DNA of 64,000 bases from Azadirachta indica (taxonomy: Eukaryota; Streptophyta; Magnoliopsida; Sapindales; Meliaceae): assembly GCA_022749755.1 (NCBI GenBank), contig CM040451.1, positions 2,556,871 to 2,620,870 on the forward strand, written 5' to 3'. The notes below the pieces were generated by a model. The model saw only the letters and a list, made by a program, of their open reading frames with translations. It did no database searches and was not told where the DNA came from. The first letter of the stretch is position 1; every line of letters starts with the position of its first letter. Below, piece after piece: positions 49,142 through 60,474 of this stretch. Made by a program: the position numbers and the translations under genes.

Positions 49142-49601
49142 CAAGACGGAGCCGAAATTTAAAATTTTGGTGGGCCCAATAATAATATGAAAATATTAGG
49201 TTAAAAAATTAATAAATAAATATTAAAATTAAAATGTTAAAAAATTATACTATAATTTAATGTTAATAATATATATACATAAATAAATTTTATTAAAACA
49301 TACTAATTTATTCAAAATTTAAAAAGATTTTTACGTTCTTTAAAATTTTAAAAGTCACCAAAATTGATTTTATATTGAATTTCTCCACAATTTCTTTTTC
49401 AATGTCTATTATTAATGAGTCAATAAGAATGTAATTTTCCACTTTATTACCAAGTTTAGTCATGACAATATGCATAACTGAAAATGATCGTCTTCTAGTT
49501 GAAGCAAGTACTGGAAATGTAAGCACAAGAACAATTATTTTATAACAAAGGGAAATATCATTGCTTTTGAAAAATTGATTAATAGCATACAATTTTTGCA
49601 T
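49142..49601 (-). pseudogene. hAT transposase C-terminal fragment and element end
   Basis: The minus-strand frame 49,601-49,308 contains LCYKIIVLVLTFPVLAST followed by RRRSFSVMHIVMTKLGNK and IDSLIIDIEKEI. This is the pattern of the hAT dimerisation domain (LYKL...LPV.TAS.ER.FS.MK...K..LRN...D..L....E). The glutamate of the usual S.ER.FS is replaced. 160 bases beyond, the sequence CAAGACGGAGCCGAAATTT with GGTGGGCCC resembles the CAGGGGCGGAGCC...TGGTGGGCCC terminus of plant hAT elements. The N-terminal BED finger and catalytic core are absent. A deleted, dead hAT element. Confidence 0.7.
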
Positions 49602-49877
49602 CTATAAACAAAAAAATTTAGATAAATATCTTGTGTTAAATTGTTGTAACTAAAATAACATAATGTATAATAATTATAATTTATACTTATATTTATATAA
49701 TCTCATATCTAATAAATTTAAATAACACATGAATTTAAAAGATGCATAAAAAAATACTTTAAGCATACTAACTCTTTTTTAAAGAACTTTTTCTTTTTAC
49801 CTTAAATTGAAGAAGAGAGAAAATAGTGAAAAACTAAAAACCTAAAGTGTTTTTGATTATTTCATAGAGGACTATGA

Positions 49878-49916
<39 letters not shown>
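49878..49916 (+). repeat. (TA)n microsatellite
   Basis: Interrupted once by ACATA near the middle. Confidence 0.85.
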
Positions 49917-50212
49917 TAGTCATAAAATTCTTTTCCTATGAGAAAAAGGTTTTTAACTATATAGTTTTCCTATAACAAAAATATTTTCAATTATATGAAG
50001 GACACTATTAAATAAATAATTCCTTAAAAAAATTACTTTATAAGTAAAGTATTAATAGATAGGTGAGATCACTATTTTGAAATTTAAAAAAAAAATATAT
50101 ATTTGACTAATTTATCATTATATAATTTAAAAATTAATTAATTAAAAATATATAAAAAAAGATATTTTAATCTAAAAGTACAAAATCTTTAAAAAAAATT
50201 TGTGCAGGGATG

Positions 50213-50345
50213 GCAATAGGGCGAGGTGAGTGTGGGAGATCTTTCCGTTACTCATCTTTTTTTAATTTTAATCTCCGTTAATTCTCCAATAAAATTTAAT
50301 AGGGTAAGGATGAAGGATTTTCATATAGGAAATGATTCCCCATCC
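50213..50345 (+). mobile_element. G-rich-ended repeat fragment
   Basis: Starts GGGATGGCAATAGGGCGAGG and ends around TTCCCCATCCTC, the two signatures of a common plant interspersed repeat (GGGATGGCAACGGGGCGGGG...CCCCATCCCC). A piece GATGGGGAATGGGG follows at 50,552. Related fragments are at 52,558 and 54,241. Superfamily not assigned. Confidence 0.5.
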
Positions 50346-51389
50346 TCACTTATTTTTCTTATTTTTGTTTTTATTTATAGTAAATACTAATTAAAATGTT
50401 ATAATATATTATCATATTTATATGTAATAATTATACTAAAAATAAAAACTTGATTTTTTGATAGAATAAAATATTATATTTTTAGTTAAATATTATTTAC
50501 ATATTTATTTTTTTATTTTAAAGTAATAAATTATAATATTTTAATATATATAGATGGGGAATGGGGTGTGTGAGTGAGGTGGGATATACAAAATCGTTCT
50601 GCATCCAATTAATACTATGATGATTAATCTTCTCCCATCCTCGGCTCTGTTCTTCATTGCTAATTTTATCTTGACATGAAAGCAACTGAATGTATATTTT
50701 AATTACTATAATCAAAGGAGATATCACTTCCGAAAATTGAACCAGAATAAAATTTTTCTTAAATTAAGAAATCATAAACATTTCCAAACCTAACATATCT
50801 TGACCTAATTATATCAAATATATATATATGTATGAATATATTTTTCTTAATAAGTATCAACATTACTAACACACAAGGCATTCCAAAACGATACTTATAT
50901 TTTTTAATCGGAAATTTCAGTAATTCATGTATTATTCAACAAATAACTTTCATGGCTTCTTAATATATACATGCATACCTATAAAACTGAACTTTCCATA
51001 CATAAAGAAAACTAGCAAAAACAAATATTGATTTACTACGTCAATTCTTATGTCAAAGAAATCAACGCATGCTTCACATATGAATCCGAACAAAATAATA
51101 TTTTATTGAAATATTTAAAAGTTTCAATTAAAAATATTAAAAAAATAATACTATTGTCGTAAAATGACCATATAAAAAGACAATATAACCCCAAAAAACT
51201 CAAAATTAATTTTTGTGTTTTCTTTTCTTGGTCTTTCCTCATCTCATCATTTCTCTTTATTATTTTCTTGTTTCTCTCTCTTTTGTTTCTTTTCTTTCTT
51301 GTCTCTCCTTTGTTCTTATTTTTCTTTTTCTTTTTTTTTTTCTTAGCAACCAGAGGCTGCCAGTAACAACCATGAAAGAGAGATTTGGG

Positions 51390-51836
51390 AGGAATGTAAG
51401 GAAGCAGGTCAAGAGGTTGGTATAAAATTTGGATTGAAAGTGACTCTCTTGCTTTAGCGTATGTTTAAGAACTAACTCCTTAATCCCTCCTTGGAGTATC
51501 CTCAGAAGATGGCAAAATTGTCTGAGTTTAATTAAATACATGAAATTATATGTCTCTCATATCTTTAGAGAGGAAAATTATGTAGTGGATGCATTGGCAA
51601 ACTTAGGTTCCTCTTTTATTTGGCGGACATTGTCACCCTCTAATACTTTAAGGGATTTATATTTTAATGCTTTTGGAGTACCTAATTTTAGATTTTTATA
51701 GACTGTACTTCCTAGGTTGTACTACTCCTCGTTGTAGTTTGTCAGTTTCTCATTTTTCTAGCTTGCAAGCAACTCTTCTATTCCTTTTATCTTTTTTTTT
51801 TTCAATAAAATTCTATTATTCGAAAAAAAAAAAAAG
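51390..51836 (+). mobile_element. 5'-truncated LINE: RNase H end, 3' UTR and poly(A)
   Basis: Broken frames give WIESDSLALAYV (RNase H strand with catalytic Asp), then after a frameshift RTNSLIPPWSILRRWQ, HIFREENYVVDALANLGSS and LRDLYFNAFGVPNFRFL ending in a stop near 51,700. The 3' UTR ends AATAAAATTCTATTATTCG followed by 13 A (51,823-51,835 region). This is the classical structure of a 5'-truncated plant LINE insertion. At least one frameshift lies near 51,460. It shares its C-terminal peptide with the fragments at 770 and 22,160. Confidence 0.8.
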
Positions 51837-51917
51837 GAAAGGAAGTAATGATCTTCCAAAGCTTGATCCTAAAATAATGGAAGACTGTTGCTCTACTATG
51901 GAAGAAATAAAAATTTT

Positions 51918-51992
51918 ACAATTTTAGGATTTGAACACTAGACTTAACAAATAATACTTATCATCTTACCATTACACTACTTAAATTTATTT
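51918..51992 (-). ncRNA. tRNA-like Pol III promoter remnant (SINE-like)
   Basis: On the minus strand AAGTAGTGTAATGGTAAGAT is followed about 30 bases later by GTGTTCAAATCCTA, resembling A and B boxes (TRGY..A...G and GGTTCRANTCC). No cloverleaf can be drawn with good stems, so this is not a functional tRNA. It may be the head of a tRNA-derived SINE. Confidence 0.3.
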
Positions 51993-51999
51993 GTTATAT

Positions 52000-54230
52000 A
52001 TAAATAAAAATATTTAGCTAAAATTATATATTTAATTTATATTTTTCAAATATTATTTTAAAATTATTATAACGTAAGATAATTCAAATGCAATAATTAT
52101 AACTATTATTATTATTAATATAACACTAATTTTATCTTTAACAATTATTTAAAAATAATTTTAAATTATTATATAATATAAAAATAATTTTATGATATAA
52201 AAAAAATTAAATTTAATAATTATAACTATTGTTATCAGTAATAATAACCTAACAATAACTTTATTTTTAAATATTATTTCAAAATAAATTTATTACTATT
52301 TTTTTATAAATATCCGAAGAAACAATAAATATTTTAAATATATATTTTAAATTCTAACAAAATAAAGTTGAGTACAAATATAATTATACTTTAAAAAATT
52401 AATTTTAAAAAATTTCATAAAAATGTGTTTAATTTTTATCATAATTGTTATTATTTAACAAATAATTTACTAAATTAAATTATATATTGTCATATTAACA
52501 ATTATTAAAGTAATTCAAATTTACAAAAGCCATTCTCACCTCTAATGGATATATACCAGGGATGGTAACAGGGCGGTGCCGAGGACACTATTATGATTTA
52601 TTCATTAAAATATATAAGTGAAATATATTTAACAAAAAAAAATTATTTATATTATTATTAAAATAAAATAAATATTAATTCTTTTATAAAATTAATTGTT
52701 AAAAATAAGACAATTGACAACAATCATTAATTTAATTTTCAATACAACTTCACACATAACACTTCGCATATAACGTAAACTGTTGATTGAAAAAGCAATT
52801 TTATCTTAAAAAATGTATTAATATAATTTATTACTATAAATTATAAAACTTGTGTGTAATTTTTAGATATAATATAATATTTATGTAAATTAATAATATA
52901 ACTAATATATTATTATATGATTACTTGAACACATTTATACAAATTGATTTAATTAGCTATATTTATTAATATATTTATTCTCTATTATATTAATTATAAA
53001 TAAGTATGATTAACTATTATACTATAAAAAATTTATATTTATGTTACTTATAATTAATATTTAATAATTTTCTATTTACAACTAACAATAATAAAATTTT
53101 AAACGCGTTTACATAAAATTATGGGTAATTATAATTATGAAATCTGAATTGCTTTAAATTAAAAAATTATTATATATATATTATATTATAAAATTTTCAA
53201 AATAAAGAGTAATTAATAAAAATTCCAAATACACAAAAACATATTCAAAATATTATATTTATTGACTTTATTATATACGTAAAATATTTAACAAAAATCA
53301 GGTAATATAATTATCAATTTTTAATTTGTTGTTAAAAAATATATTATTAATTTTTGATCATTTATCAAATATCATAATACAAATGAGATCTTTATATCTT
53401 TTTAATAATAAATAAATTAATTATTTACATGTAAATAACTATTTCATATATCATCAAAATAATATAATAAAATAAATATTTGATTCTTTTAATGTTAAAA
53501 ATAAGATAAATGATAACACTTATCAATTTGATTGAGCCAATTTATATTAAAATATTTACAGCTAATAATAACTTTGTTAGCATAGCATCAAATTTGATTG
53601 ATACATTTAATATAATATTTTTACTAAGTTATATAATTAGAAAAATAAACAATTGTATTAGTAAATTATGATATAATTTTTTATAAAATTGATAAATTTA
53701 AAAAAAAATATATTAAATTATTTTTAGAAAATGAAATATGAAGAAAAAAAGAAAATCTTAGAAGTTTTTTCTATCTTTTGATAATTTTGTATAAAAATAT
53801 TTTGTTTGGTAAAAGAGAAAATGAAATTTAGAGAGAGAAAGAAAATTTTTAAGAATTTATTTGTTTTGTAATCTTATATTATTACATTACAACATAACTT
53901 ATCAATTACAAACTAATTATTTTGTTTGACATTAAATTATTATTTTTATTTTATCAAAATTTATTGTTCTAAATTTAATTATTAATTTTTTTAATTTGAT
54001 TAGTTTTTAATTATTTAAGCAAATTTTTTTGTTGTATAAATGATTTAAAAATAATTTTAAAGTTGATTGAATTGAAAATTCTATAAATATTTATCAAGAA
54101 CTTAATTGATTAAATTAAAAAATAAAAATCTTTTTGAAGGAGTTTGACTAAAATAAAAATTATTAAATTTTTATAATTATTTTTATTAAATAAAATAGAT
54201 ACTTAAAAATATTATATATATACATTTTGA
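52000..54230. other. Extremely AT-rich intergenic region
   Basis: No gene. One fragment at 52,556-52,600 (GGGATGGTAACAGGGCGG) belongs to the G-rich-ended repeat family. The rest is A/T with short Pu/Py tracts. Confidence 0.5.
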
Positions 54231-54240
54231 ATTTAAAATT

Positions 54241-54385
54241 TGGGAATAGGGACGGCCAGAGGAAAAGGACCACCCCCATCACCTACCTGTTTTAAAAAAC
54301 GGGGATAAAAATTCATTTTCAAGCTCAATCTCATCTCTTAAATTTTAGAAATCCTTTTCTGACTCTTGCCCGAACGGGACAAATA
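54241..54385 (+). mobile_element. G-rich-ended repeat fragment
   Basis: GGGAATAGGGACGGCCAGAGG, then ACCACCCCCATCACCTACC, AAAAAACGGGGATAAAAATTC and CCCGAACGGGAC match the same interspersed repeat family as 50,213 and 52,556, in the same orientation. It is a fragment only. Confidence 0.5.
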
Positions 54386-54399
54386 GAAAAATATTTTTA

Positions 54400-55790
54400 T
54401 ATTAAAATTTAAAATTTCTATCCTTATCACTATTAAATAGAAATATAGAAAAATATGTTAGTTGAGTGATTCTTAAAGGTGGAGAGATATTAGATAAATC
54501 TTCTAACAAAGGAGGAATATCATTCTAGTCCCAACTAAATATGAATTAATATTATCATAAAATTTTTTTTTTATAAAAAACAACATTATAAAAAGTACTT
54601 ATTTCAAAAAAAATATATTATAAAAAGTACAAACTATTAAAATTATAAATACATTTAAGTAAAAACATCAATTATTGTTTTTAGTATTAAATTTTCTACA
54701 CAAATAATATCTCTATGGCTGCTGGACTTTTGATGTTTTTTCCTTGTACTTATCGCTTTGTCAGCAGTGGGGTGTTCTTGGACCCGAAGAACATATTTAA
54801 ATAAATCAATAAACCAATGAGAATGTATATAAATTTATATTAAAAGATTATGTATGGCTGTATCATCATCTTCTTCTTTGATTAAAACCCTCATTTGATG
54901 TTTAATATTACTTGGCCTTATTCGTCATATTGTTTTGAATTTAAAGATAAATATATTTTTTGGTCTTGTTAGCTAAATTTGTCGTGTTAAGCAAATTTTT
55001 GTGTATGAAAGTTAGGTGAGGGATATTTTTAACCGAATATGTGATTTTGAATTAGTTTGATACAAAATTTCTGAAGAGGGTTAGTTTAATAAATTGAGAT
55101 TATTTAAAAAAAAAAATCTTTAAATTTCACGTCATATTATTTGAGATACTGTTCTTTAAATCCACCCTTTCTTAATTAAAAATAATATAATATTAAAATA
55201 TTAATTATAAAAAAGGGATACAGGTACAGCCCAAAGGTTTATAGCCCAAATAACATCTAAGATCTAATACAACACAAAAAGCACGCAGAAACAGGAGTAA
55301 GCTGCAGTTTTCTCTGCTGCAAAACAACAAAACGATAACAAGTTGTTGTTTCGTTGCTCCAAAACAACAAAAACAACAGCAAGCAGCAGCAACTTGACAG
55401 TAGAGAAAGCAACAACTTACCCTTAATCTTTTGATTTATATTTTAACCTTAATTCAATTTAAAAAATACATCTAATTAAATTCATATATTTTAGTTGTTG
55501 TGAAACACAAGTTACCCTCTAACTATTATACATAAAACTCACTAGTACTTTTACTAATTTTTAAATTTCTTTTACAATCAACCTTGATTTTTATTTCAAA
55601 ACCTAAATTAAGTAAAATAAATCTTTATTTCGTCCATACACTGAGTTATAGAATATTCTTCAATTAAATGGAATATCCTAATTAGATGATTTCACATTGG
55701 GCAGTTGTTTGCTTTGTTGTAGTCAAAGAGAGAAATTTTTTTTTTTTTTAAATTACAACTCCTCTCCTTCACGTTAAGTCATGCCTCTTG
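54400..55790. other. Intergenic region with a CAA/CAG-rich tract
   Basis: No gene. 55,290-55,425 is unusually rich in CAACAA and CAGCAG units (AAAACAACAAAACG, AGCAGCAGCAACTTGACAG). It is not in an extended open frame. Confidence 0.4.
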
Positions 55791-55945
55791 ATATAAAGCC
55801 AAGTTTTGTAGGCATGCATGTATTTAATAATGTGGTATGAAAGTAACTTCCTGAATAATTTATTAAGTATTGAAATTTCAGAACAAATATTGTAAGTATT
55901 CATTGTGGAATATGTGTTGTATTATATGATTTGTATACGTTTATA

Positions 55946-57065
55946 CAGGGGCGGACGTCTCAACGGCCTGCAGGCCCCAAATTTTTTAGAAAAATTTCTC
56001 AAAATAGTCATGTTTTAGAATAAATTTATCACAATATCTTTCTTAATAATTGTTCCATCAAATTAGTCTAAAATTGAAGATGCTGACAAAAATATCCCTC
56101 AACTAACCTTTATACATAAATCATAAAACTTTGCGCTCAACAAAGTTACGAAAATTGACCACTTAAAAATTAAGATTTACTCGATAAATAAAAAAAAATG
56201 TTTATAAGAAACTCAAAAAAGCCATGATTTTCAAGCGCTCAATAAAAAAAGTTTTGTCGAGCATGTCTAATAGGGGTAAAAATGTACTATTTTCAAATTT
56301 TGAACTTCATGTTTAATTTAAGCATAAGACTTTTAAACTTTAGATTTTTAATCCTGTAGACAAAATGCACAATTTTATTGGAAAATGTGAATTACTTACT
56401 TGTTTGATTACTTTAATCTTATGTAACTTAAGTTCCTTGCACATTTAATAACTTACATTATATGTGGTCAAAGTTACTGCTCATTTGATAACTTACATTA
56501 TATTGGTTGAAAATTAACGCAAATCAATATTATAATTACACATATGGTAGAAAAAAAAATCTAAGCAACCAACAAGCACTATTGTTTATATGAAATAAAG
56601 AAAGTAAATTGCAAAAATTTAGTTTTGTTGAGCACTTGAAAATAATGACTTTTTCAAGTTCTCCAAAATCTTGGTTATGTTTGTCAAGCGCGGCTTGATT
56701 TTTGAGCGCTTGGTTTTCATGACTTTGTCGAGTGTAGAGCTCTATGTTTTTGGTAAAAAGGCTAGTTGAGGGGTAAATTTGTTCAAATGTTAAGTTTTAG
56801 GCTAGTTTGACAAAAACCATTATTAAAGGAATTATTGTAATAAATTTACCTTAAAACATGGCTATTTCCTAATTTTTTTAAACATTTTACTATAATATTT
56901 GTATGTTTACAAATATTTTATGTTTTATATATAGTTTAATCTGTACAACTTTGTAAAGTTATAGATTTACTCTTTAATTTATTAATTATTTATAAAATAT
57001 TAACAGACTAATTTTATTTTTTAAATATTTTAATTCCTAGTTATCCATTTTTTACTCTACCTCTG
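55946..57065. mobile_element. hAT-like insertion (1.12 kb)
   Basis: Starts CAGGGGCGGACGTC and ends ACTCTACCTCTG (reverse complement CAGAGGTAGAGT), short imperfect inverted termini of hAT type. The flanking 8-mers CGTTTATA (55,938-55,945) and CATATATA (57,066-57,073) match at 6 of 8 positions, a decayed 8-base target duplication. Comparison with the uninterrupted repeat at 45,400-45,866 shows the insertion directly. It has no transposase; its interior is mostly another element. Confidence 0.7.
55998..56870. mobile_element. Nested element with ~170-200-bp inverted arms
   Basis: The left arm (AATAGTCATGTTTTAG...AATATCCCTCAACTAACCTTT...GCGCTCAACAAAGTTACG) matches the reverse complement of the right arm (AATAGCCATGTTTTAAG...TTTACCCCTCAACTAGCCTTT...ACTCGACAAAGTCATG). 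Arm homology may extend into the loop (AAGCGCTCAA in both). It lies wholly inside the hAT-like insertion. AATTTTTT-rich stretches at both borders hint at a target duplication that I cannot fix. Mutator-like or foldback type. Confidence 0.65.
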
Positions 57066-57769
57066 CATATATATAATATATGATTTATTCTTAATTTGAT
57101 AAGATAAATTTCATCCAGAGCTATAGTAGTTGGCCAAATTTTGGAATTACACGTATGTTAGTTGTTCCACACTTCATTTCATTAACTATAGCAAAATTAA
57201 ATATACATTCTACTTCTTTCAATTTAGAGATAAATATCTTTTTCTTTTTTTATCACAGCTCCACATGGAAAATTAAATATACATTCTATTGCTTTCAAAA
57301 TTAGATATATATTTTTTATTAGAATACCGAACTGCCTAGAAATTTCTTAGATAAACAAGATTCTTTCATTTTCATTGTTATTGTCAAAGTCCATATTTTT
57401 TATTGATAATTGAAACTTCCATACCTTTTCATAATTTTGTTGGGATTACAACATTGGCGTAAGATAAAAGAATGAAAGAGAAAAACTAAAGATAAATTTG
57501 AAGCACAAAATATTTTAAATAACATATTTTATTAGTGAATGATTGCAACATATATCGGAATCGTTGACTTTTAAGAAAGCTACAAATGTATACATACATA
57601 TACCACCATGCTCAGAGGGCTATGATTGATTTCTCATTCATCTCTTGAAATATAGAGCTAAAATATAACGAGCTCGCTGAGAAAAAGTAAATTCTGATCC
57701 TCATATACATTTTCTTTTGTCAAAATTTAAATTTATAGAGAAAAAAATATTAATTCTTTTAATTTTTAG

Positions 57770-59324
57770 ATGGAAAAACAGCTACCAGAAGGGAAAACAA
57801 TAGATTTCAAAAGAGGTGCGGCTTCTTCTGGAGATTCTAAAGAAGGTATGATCTGTAATCTCTAATTAGTTTTATCATTTTAAAATCTGTTTTGAAACAT
57901 TAATTCTCTTGATGTTTTAGATCGATGTGTTGTTAATTGAAAAACATTATCATAAGATCAAATTTCTTATAATTTCAATTAATTATAAGTAGGTTAAAGC
58001 TATCAAATGTTTTAATTTCTATGTCCACAGCCAAAACTTCAACGTCCTTCCCTGGTCCAGCAAGCAGCAAGGCTTCCGGAACAGGTACGTAATTATCTTG
58101 ACAATTTTTTGAATAAGTTCCTCTTATTTATGCCTTAAATTAACTTTTTATAAGTTACTCTTATTAATTTTATATTTTAAATAAGTTAATGTAATCAATT
58201 ATTTGTTTATATGATATTATTTTAAAAAAAATTTTAATTTATAATTATTATTTTAAATTTGATATCTTCTTATCATAAATTTATTTTAAAAATTAATTTA
58301 TAAGTATTAATGTAATTCTTTTTATAAATTCAACATAACCTTGTTATAACTACATTTATTATGATTTTTGTTATCATTCTTATTATATATAATATGCAAT
58401 TTTTTTCATACATTTTATTTTTTGTATTAATTTATGAATTATAATTTATTTTCTACTCATACATATTATAATTTATACAACTAATCTTATTTATTTGAGA
58501 TTATGATTTTTATTATATAAAATATAGTAATTGATGTAATTATGGTTTCTTTTCTTATTTTTTGTAACGAAAAAAATGACAACCAAGACAAAAAAATACA
58601 AAATTCAAATAATTAATGAGCCCAAGTAGCCTGGTTTTTCATTTCACTAATTATGGGATGAATTTAATTAACAATATATAAGTTAATCTTCTAGTGAATT
58701 AGAACTAATTCTTTTGATGAAGGTTAAGTTTTATTATTTTGATATTGATAAATATTTTTAATTTTTTTGCATTCTTTGTTATTTCTCACTATATATAAAA
58801 ATATTTTTTTAACTTTTAAATAATATAAGTAAATTTTAAATAGAGTTATTTTTGCCAAAAAAAATATAAAATAAATTCTACTGTAGCCAACAGTTTCTTG
58901 AATCTTTGTAATTAATGCACTTATATCTCTAATTACTTTCATTACTTCTGTAAACTGTTTTCATTCTGTTGAAGTTTTGATGTATTGTTATTTTGCAATA
59001 TGATAGATGATTTTGTCCTCTTTTTTTTCTCTAAAAAGCATGAGCATAAGATCAATTTTTTTGCAATTTCGACTGATAAGTAGGTAAAACACAAGATAAT
59101 GAGAGAAGATCGATTTTACTATATATTTTTACGTCTCAAATCCGTTTAAAAATTTAAATTTATAGATAAAAACTATTAATTCCTTTAATTTATATATATA
59201 TATATATATGTCCACAGCCACAGTTAGACAGGATGAAGGAAAGCCAAAAGCAAAAGGAGCAGCAACAATTTCAAATCTTTGGAAAGGAAAGACCCAACGA
59301 AGTGGTTATCATGACTCGGATTGA
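57770..59324 (+). CDS. Probable three-exon gene for a 78-residue hydrophilic protein
   Basis: Exons 57,770-57,845, 58,031-58,084 and 59,218-59,324 join to 79 codons including stop. Every boundary is consensus: donors GTATGA and GTACGT, acceptors TCCACAG (twice). Both introns are phase 1 and each junction forms an Ala codon (G|CC). The protein (starts MEKQLPEGKTIDFKRG, ends QRSGYHDSD) is rich in K, S, G, A and T, and has no signal peptide or membrane segment; no family recognised. Sequence upstream of exon 3 resembles that upstream of exons 1 and 2 (AAATTTAAATTTATAGA; CATAAGATCAA), suggesting exon-intron modules were duplicated. TTTTTAG directly before the ATG could be an acceptor, so an upstream exon is possible. 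Short exons make chance assembly conceivable. Confidence 0.5.
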
Positions 59325-59339
59325 GAGCATCAGTTCCTG

Positions 59340-59372
59340 TATGTGTGTGTATATAAGAGTGTGTGTGTGTTA
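59340..59372 (+). repeat. (GT)n-rich tract after the small gene
   Basis: TATGTGTGTGTATATAAGAG followed by GTGTGTGTGTG, starting 16 bases past the stop codon at 59,324, probably in the 3' UTR. Confidence 0.6.
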
Positions 59373-59722
59373 AGACACTTATTTTCCAGTAAATTTTCTT
59401 TGATTTTTATTTTATATATAACACGTTATTAGTATGAATATACTAACGTGAAGTATTTATTTTTATTATATAATAGTTAAATACTTTTACATTATATCAT
59501 TTTTATTATTCAGTTGTCTTTAAGTTTTTATTATTTTCTATTGGCATATATTTTCAGTATTGATGTTGATCTTAGTTATGATTTGAACATTTATTTTTCA
59601 AGTTACATTATTATTAATATTGTTAAATATCAGTTTTTACAAGTTGAAATTTGCAAGATGTAGAGGCGACTGAAGATGAAGCTCAAAAAATTAACCTAAT
59701 TAATTAAAACTCAAAAATTTGA

Positions 59723-59866
59723 AGCATAACAATTATAAAGACTTGAAGTTTTATATTACAATTATAAGAATCTAAATTCCATATAGCAATAATTATAAGG
59801 ATTCAGAATTCCATATAACAATTGTAAAGACCTAAAGTTTCACATAACAGTTATTAAGATCGAAAC
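59723..59866 (+). repeat. ~29-bp degenerate minisatellite, five units
   Basis: Units begin at about 59,723, 59,751, 59,781, 59,813 and 59,842. Each reads like (G/A)CATAACAATTATAAAGAC followed by 'ctaaagtttc'. They are too diverged to be recent. Confidence 0.7.
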
Positions 59867-60273
59867 ATAATGTTCTTATCTCAATTTTAGATCAACCTAA
59901 AACTCAACATACAATGTCTATTTATTAGTTCACTGTTCCTATAAGCGATTTGAATCACTTATAATAACTATAAAAATATATATAAATGATTGAAAAGAAA
60001 CATGTTAGTCCTCCAACAGTGATCATAATAAGCCTCACAATGACAATGTATACGAAACAGCCATATCAAGTGGAATATTTACAGCATAACAAGTTTTGTC
60101 ATTAATATGGCATGAAAAGACATCGATCATTACTTGTATTATATCAAAATATCTAATAAAATTTTATCAATATATGAATTTTTAAAAGTTTTCTTTCTTT
60201 TGAAAGCATGTTAGGGATGTATTCCTAACTCAGTCATTATAAAAATTGTTTCTCAAAATTAAAAGTAATAAAG

Positions 60274-60474
60274 ATGAAGGTAAATACCATGTCAAGTATT
60301 GTAAACTTGATTGAAGACTCTAAAAAAATCATAATTTTGTTAGTAAGTAGAACTAGATTATATATTTATGATGTCTTATATTCAAGAAGATCCATAAAGA
60401 TTTGCTTAAGATTATTGTTATCTGTTGAAATGAATATCATATTAATTTTTTTTGTTAAACAATCTCTAAGCTAG
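60274..60474 (+). pseudogene. Ty1/copia polyprotein fragment
   Basis: The frame reads VNLIEDSKKIIILL followed by RLYIYDVLYSRRSIKIC. This resembles the protease-to-GAG-preintegrase stretch of copia polyproteins (NLIEGSG.A.I.L..GT...I.DALYS.KS.RNLLS). It is short and isolated, in the same orientation as the larger copia remnant at 62.2 kb. It may be an unrelated scrap. Confidence 0.45.

Larger units (their letters stand above)
55797..57466 (+). repeat. Diverged direct repeat, member 2 (interrupted)
   Basis: Homologous to 45,400-45,866. The left part is 55,797-55,945 and the right part 57,066-57,466; the two are split by the insertion at 55,946-57,065. The right part also holds an extra ~70-base local duplication of the phrase AAATTAAATATACATTCTA. 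Confidence 0.7.
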
